This document shows, piece by piece, positions 31,529 to 33,284 of a DNA stretch of 33,284 nt; the first letter of the stretch is position 1; each line of letters begins with the position of its first letter. Source of the stretch: Fibrobacter sp. Its GTDB lineage: Bacteria; Fibrobacterota; Fibrobacteria; Fibrobacterales; Fibrobacteraceae. Below the pieces are notes generated by a model, which was given only the letters and a program-made list of their open reading frames with translations, was not told the origin of the DNA and did not search any database. A program made the translations under genes and the position numbers. The stretch is from positions 1 to 33,284 of the forward strand of contig JAKSIM010000031.1 in NCBI GenBank assembly GCA_024398845.1, read 5' to 3'.

Positions 31529-32650
31529 ATGAATAAGAAATATTTTTTGGCTGTTGCCGCCTGTAGCATTATGTTTGCTGCTTGCAGCGACGACGTTACC
31601 GAAATTCACCAAAACGGCGTGGCCGCTTTAGCAAAAAGCGCCTACGACGATGATGGTGTAGAAGATTGGAATTGGGGCACTTATTATAAGTGTGACAACG
31701 AGAAATACGACCCGGAAAAGGCGTTCTGCTCGGAAGGCAAAACCTACAGCTGCATGGGCAAACCGTACAATCCGAAAAAGGCGTTCTGCTCGGAAGGCAA
31801 ACTCTTCAGCTGTGATGGCAAACCGTACGACCCGGAAAAGGCGTTCTGCTCGGAAGGCAAACTCCTCAGCTGTGATGACAAAGCGTATGACCCAGAAAAG
31901 CAGTACTGCAAACTGTCCACAACTATTGAAAATTATGGATGGTTGGAGGACTCTCGCGACAAACAGCATGTACAGGTTTATAAGACTGTGAAAATCTGCA
32001 ACGACGACGAAACGTCTTGTCAAACCTGGATGGCCGAGAACTTGAACTACTCCGTGAATCCGGGCGTGCAGAGCTGGTGTTATGACAACAATGATTCGAA
32101 CTGCAACATATACGGTCGTCTTTACACCTGGGCTGCGGCTGTTGGCAAGACGGAAAAAGAATGCGGATTAGGACACAAATGTGATTTGAGTGATGCAACG
32201 AATAAAAAAGGCGTAGTTCGTGGCGTCTGCCCCGAGGGCTGGCACTTGCCGAGTCATCGTGAATTTGAGGAACTGATTAACTACATTAATCCTGTTTTTG
32301 GTTATGGCCATACCGGCGATGCAGCAGAGTTTACGGCGGGCAAATTACTGAAGTCCCGGTCCGGCTGGAACTCCGAATGGAACTATGACGGTAGCGGCTA
32401 TAACGGTAACGGAACGGATGCCTATAGCTTTAACGCGCTCCCAGCAGGTTACTTCGATTCTGATGATGATGTGTTCAGCTACGTTGGCGAAGATGTTAGC
32501 TTCTGGTCATCGACCGAGTACGACAAGGCGTCGGTCGAGTTCGAATACATGTTTGCCTTCAAATTGCGTTTGTTTGACAGCAGAGATAAAGTGAATCTCG
32601 ACTTTGTCTCTAAGAACCTCGCAATACCGGTTCGCTGTCTTCAAGACTAA
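31529..32650 (+). CDS. FISUMP lipoprotein with YDP repeats, no collagen stalk
   Basis: A 373-residue lipoprotein starting at ATG 31529, with GGAGGGG (31514-31520) 8 bases upstream. The signal ends FAAC (C19), then SDDVTEIHQNGVAAL as in its paralogues. The collagen-like part and the small domain after it are missing; the YDP repeats (about 60-127) follow a short spacer directly, then the FISUMP domain (about 140-373: [75 protein letters not shown]). It looks like a stalk-less version of the same design. Preceded by a terminator, so separately transcribed. Confidence 0.92.
   Translation: MNKKYFLAVAACSIMFAACSDDVTEIHQNGVAALAKSAYDDDGVEDWNWGTYYKCDNEKYDPEKAFCSEGKTYSCMGKPYNPKKAFCSEGKLFSCDGKPYDPEKAFCSEGKLLSCDDKAYDPEKQYCKLSTTIENYGWLEDSRDKQHVQVYKTVKICNDDETSCQTWMAENLNYSVNPGVQSWCYDNNDSNCNIYGRLYTWAAAVGKTEKECGLGHKCDLSDATNKKGVVRGVCPEGWHLPSHREFEELINYINPVFGYGHTGDAAEFTAGKLLKSRSGWNSEWNYDGSGYNGNGTDAYSFNALPAGYFDSDDDVFSYVGEDVSFWSSTEYDKASVEFEYMFAFKLRLFDSRDKVNLDFVSKNLAIPVRCLQD
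31706..31909 (+). repeat. 60-bp YDP-Cys tandem repeats
   Basis: Units at 31706, 31766 and 31826, exactly 60 bp apart and nearly identical, plus a closing partial unit from 31886. Each encodes [20 protein letters not shown] or a close variant, with two Cys per module. Confidence 0.93.
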
Positions 32651-32691
32651 AGCGATGGTGAGTGTCGCGGCAATCACCTTGCAGTGGCAAT

Positions 32692-32724
32692 CAGAAAAAA
32701 AACGGTTCCGTCAGGGAACCGTTT
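32692..32724. terminator. Terminator between convergent genes
   Basis: Perfect 10-bp stem AAACGGTTCC (32700-32709) / GGAACCGTTT (32715-32724) with a 5-base loop. The A-run on the left gives a strong U-tract for the minus-strand metK transcript; the plus-strand side has only TTTCTT, so termination of the FISUMP gene there may be weaker. Confidence 0.88.
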
Positions 32725-32763
32725 CTTGTAAGCGAATGTTCGCGAATTCTGAGCCGAACTTGA

Positions 32764-33284
32764 CTACTTGAGCTTGGCGGCAGCGGCCTTCAAACCGGCG
32801 GCCTTGTCTGTCTTTTCCCAGGTGAAGCGTGCACCGGTGCGGCCAAAGTGACCGAGGGCGGCTGTTGCTTGGTAGCCGGGCTTCTTGAGGTCGAGCATCT
32901 TCACGATGCCGGCCGGGGAGAGGTCGAAGAACTGCGGAACGAGGGATTCGATGTCGCGGTCGCTAATCTTGCCTGTGCCGAAGGTGTTCACGAGAACGGA
33001 GACCGGCTTCGGGTAACCGATGGCGTAGGCGACTTGCACTTCGCAACGGCGGGCGAGGCCTGCAGCCACGATGTTCTTTGCTACGTAGCGGGCTGCGTAT
33101 GCGCCGCTGCGGTCCACCTTGGAGGGATCCTTGCCGCTGAAAGCGCCACCGCCGTGGCGACCCATGCCGCCGTAGGTGTCGACGATGATCTTACGACCGG
33201 TGAGGCCGCAGTCGCCGTGGGGGCCGCCAATCACGAACTTGCCGGTCGGGTTCACGAGGATTTCGGTCTTCTTGTCGAGGAGCT
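32764..33284 (-). CDS. metK: S-adenosylmethionine synthetase, C-terminal part
   Basis: The last 173 or so residues of MetK; the 5' part lies beyond the right edge. The visible part begins in the central domain ([19 protein letters not shown]), with the highly conserved [17 protein letters not shown] and [23 protein letters not shown] blocks (ATP, phosphate and metal sites), and ends with [19 protein letters not shown]. MetK makes S-adenosylmethionine from methionine and ATP in the cytoplasm. The GTG at 33255 encodes an internal Val, not a start. The tail is Ala/Lys-rich. Confidence 0.97.
   Translation of the reverse strand, partial: LLDKKTEILVNPTGKFVIGGPHGDCGLTGRKIIVDTYGGMGRHGGGAFSGKDPSKVDRSGAYAARYVAKNIVAAGLARRCEVQVAYAIGYPKPVSVLVNTFGTGKISDRDIESLVPQFFDLSPAGIVKMLDLKKPGYQATAALGHFGRTGARFTWEKTDKAAGLKAAAAKLK

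Overview
The window looks like chromosomal DNA from a member of the Fibrobacteres, probably Fibrobacter succinogenes or a close relative. The main reason is a set of six lipoproteins ending in the Fibrobacter succinogenes major paralogous (FISUMP) domain, plus one cut-off relative of them. A secreted pectate lyase and a diderm envelope toolkit (Tol-Pal, lipoproteins, MurA) fit the same host. I see no rRNA, tRNA, insertion sequence, prophage or CRISPR array.

Layout. Positions 1-2056 (minus strand) hold two collagen-like surface lipoprotein genes, the first cut by the window edge. Positions 2230-3945 carry a small membrane protein, purN and rnhB; rnhB contains an in-frame repeat-derived insert. 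Positions 4045-8677 are a compact Tol-Pal operon (tolQ, tolR, a TonB/TolA-like protein, tolB, pal, cpoB-like) with stop/start overlaps and a terminator at its end. A 333-base gene-free stretch follows, with three hairpins built on one shared stem motif. Positions 9011-11070 (minus) hold a GYF_2-RDD membrane protein followed by murA. Divergent from them is a long plus-strand run: rapA, proB (whose leader is a heptamer tandem repeat), two envelope proteins of unknown role, smc, a DMT-family exporter and a small zinc-ribbon-like membrane protein. A CLC-family anion transporter lies on the minus strand at 21922-23334.

From 23490 to 32650 the window is accessory-like surface biology: a secreted PL1 pectate lyase with a carbohydrate-binding module, then five FISUMP lipoproteins in the same orientation. 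Three of these share a collagen-like stalk and Cys-containing YDP repeats of 60 bp period; one has the YDP repeats but no collagen stalk; one uses an 11-residue Ser-rich repeat instead. Between the first and second FISUMP genes lies an array of three hairpins spaced exactly 105 bp apart. The window ends in metK (minus strand, 5' part missing).

Best candidates for something undescribed are the two three-hairpin arrays (8761-8969 and 26296-26550), which share an architecture but have different stem sequences, and the modular, apparently recombining FISUMP lipoprotein cluster.
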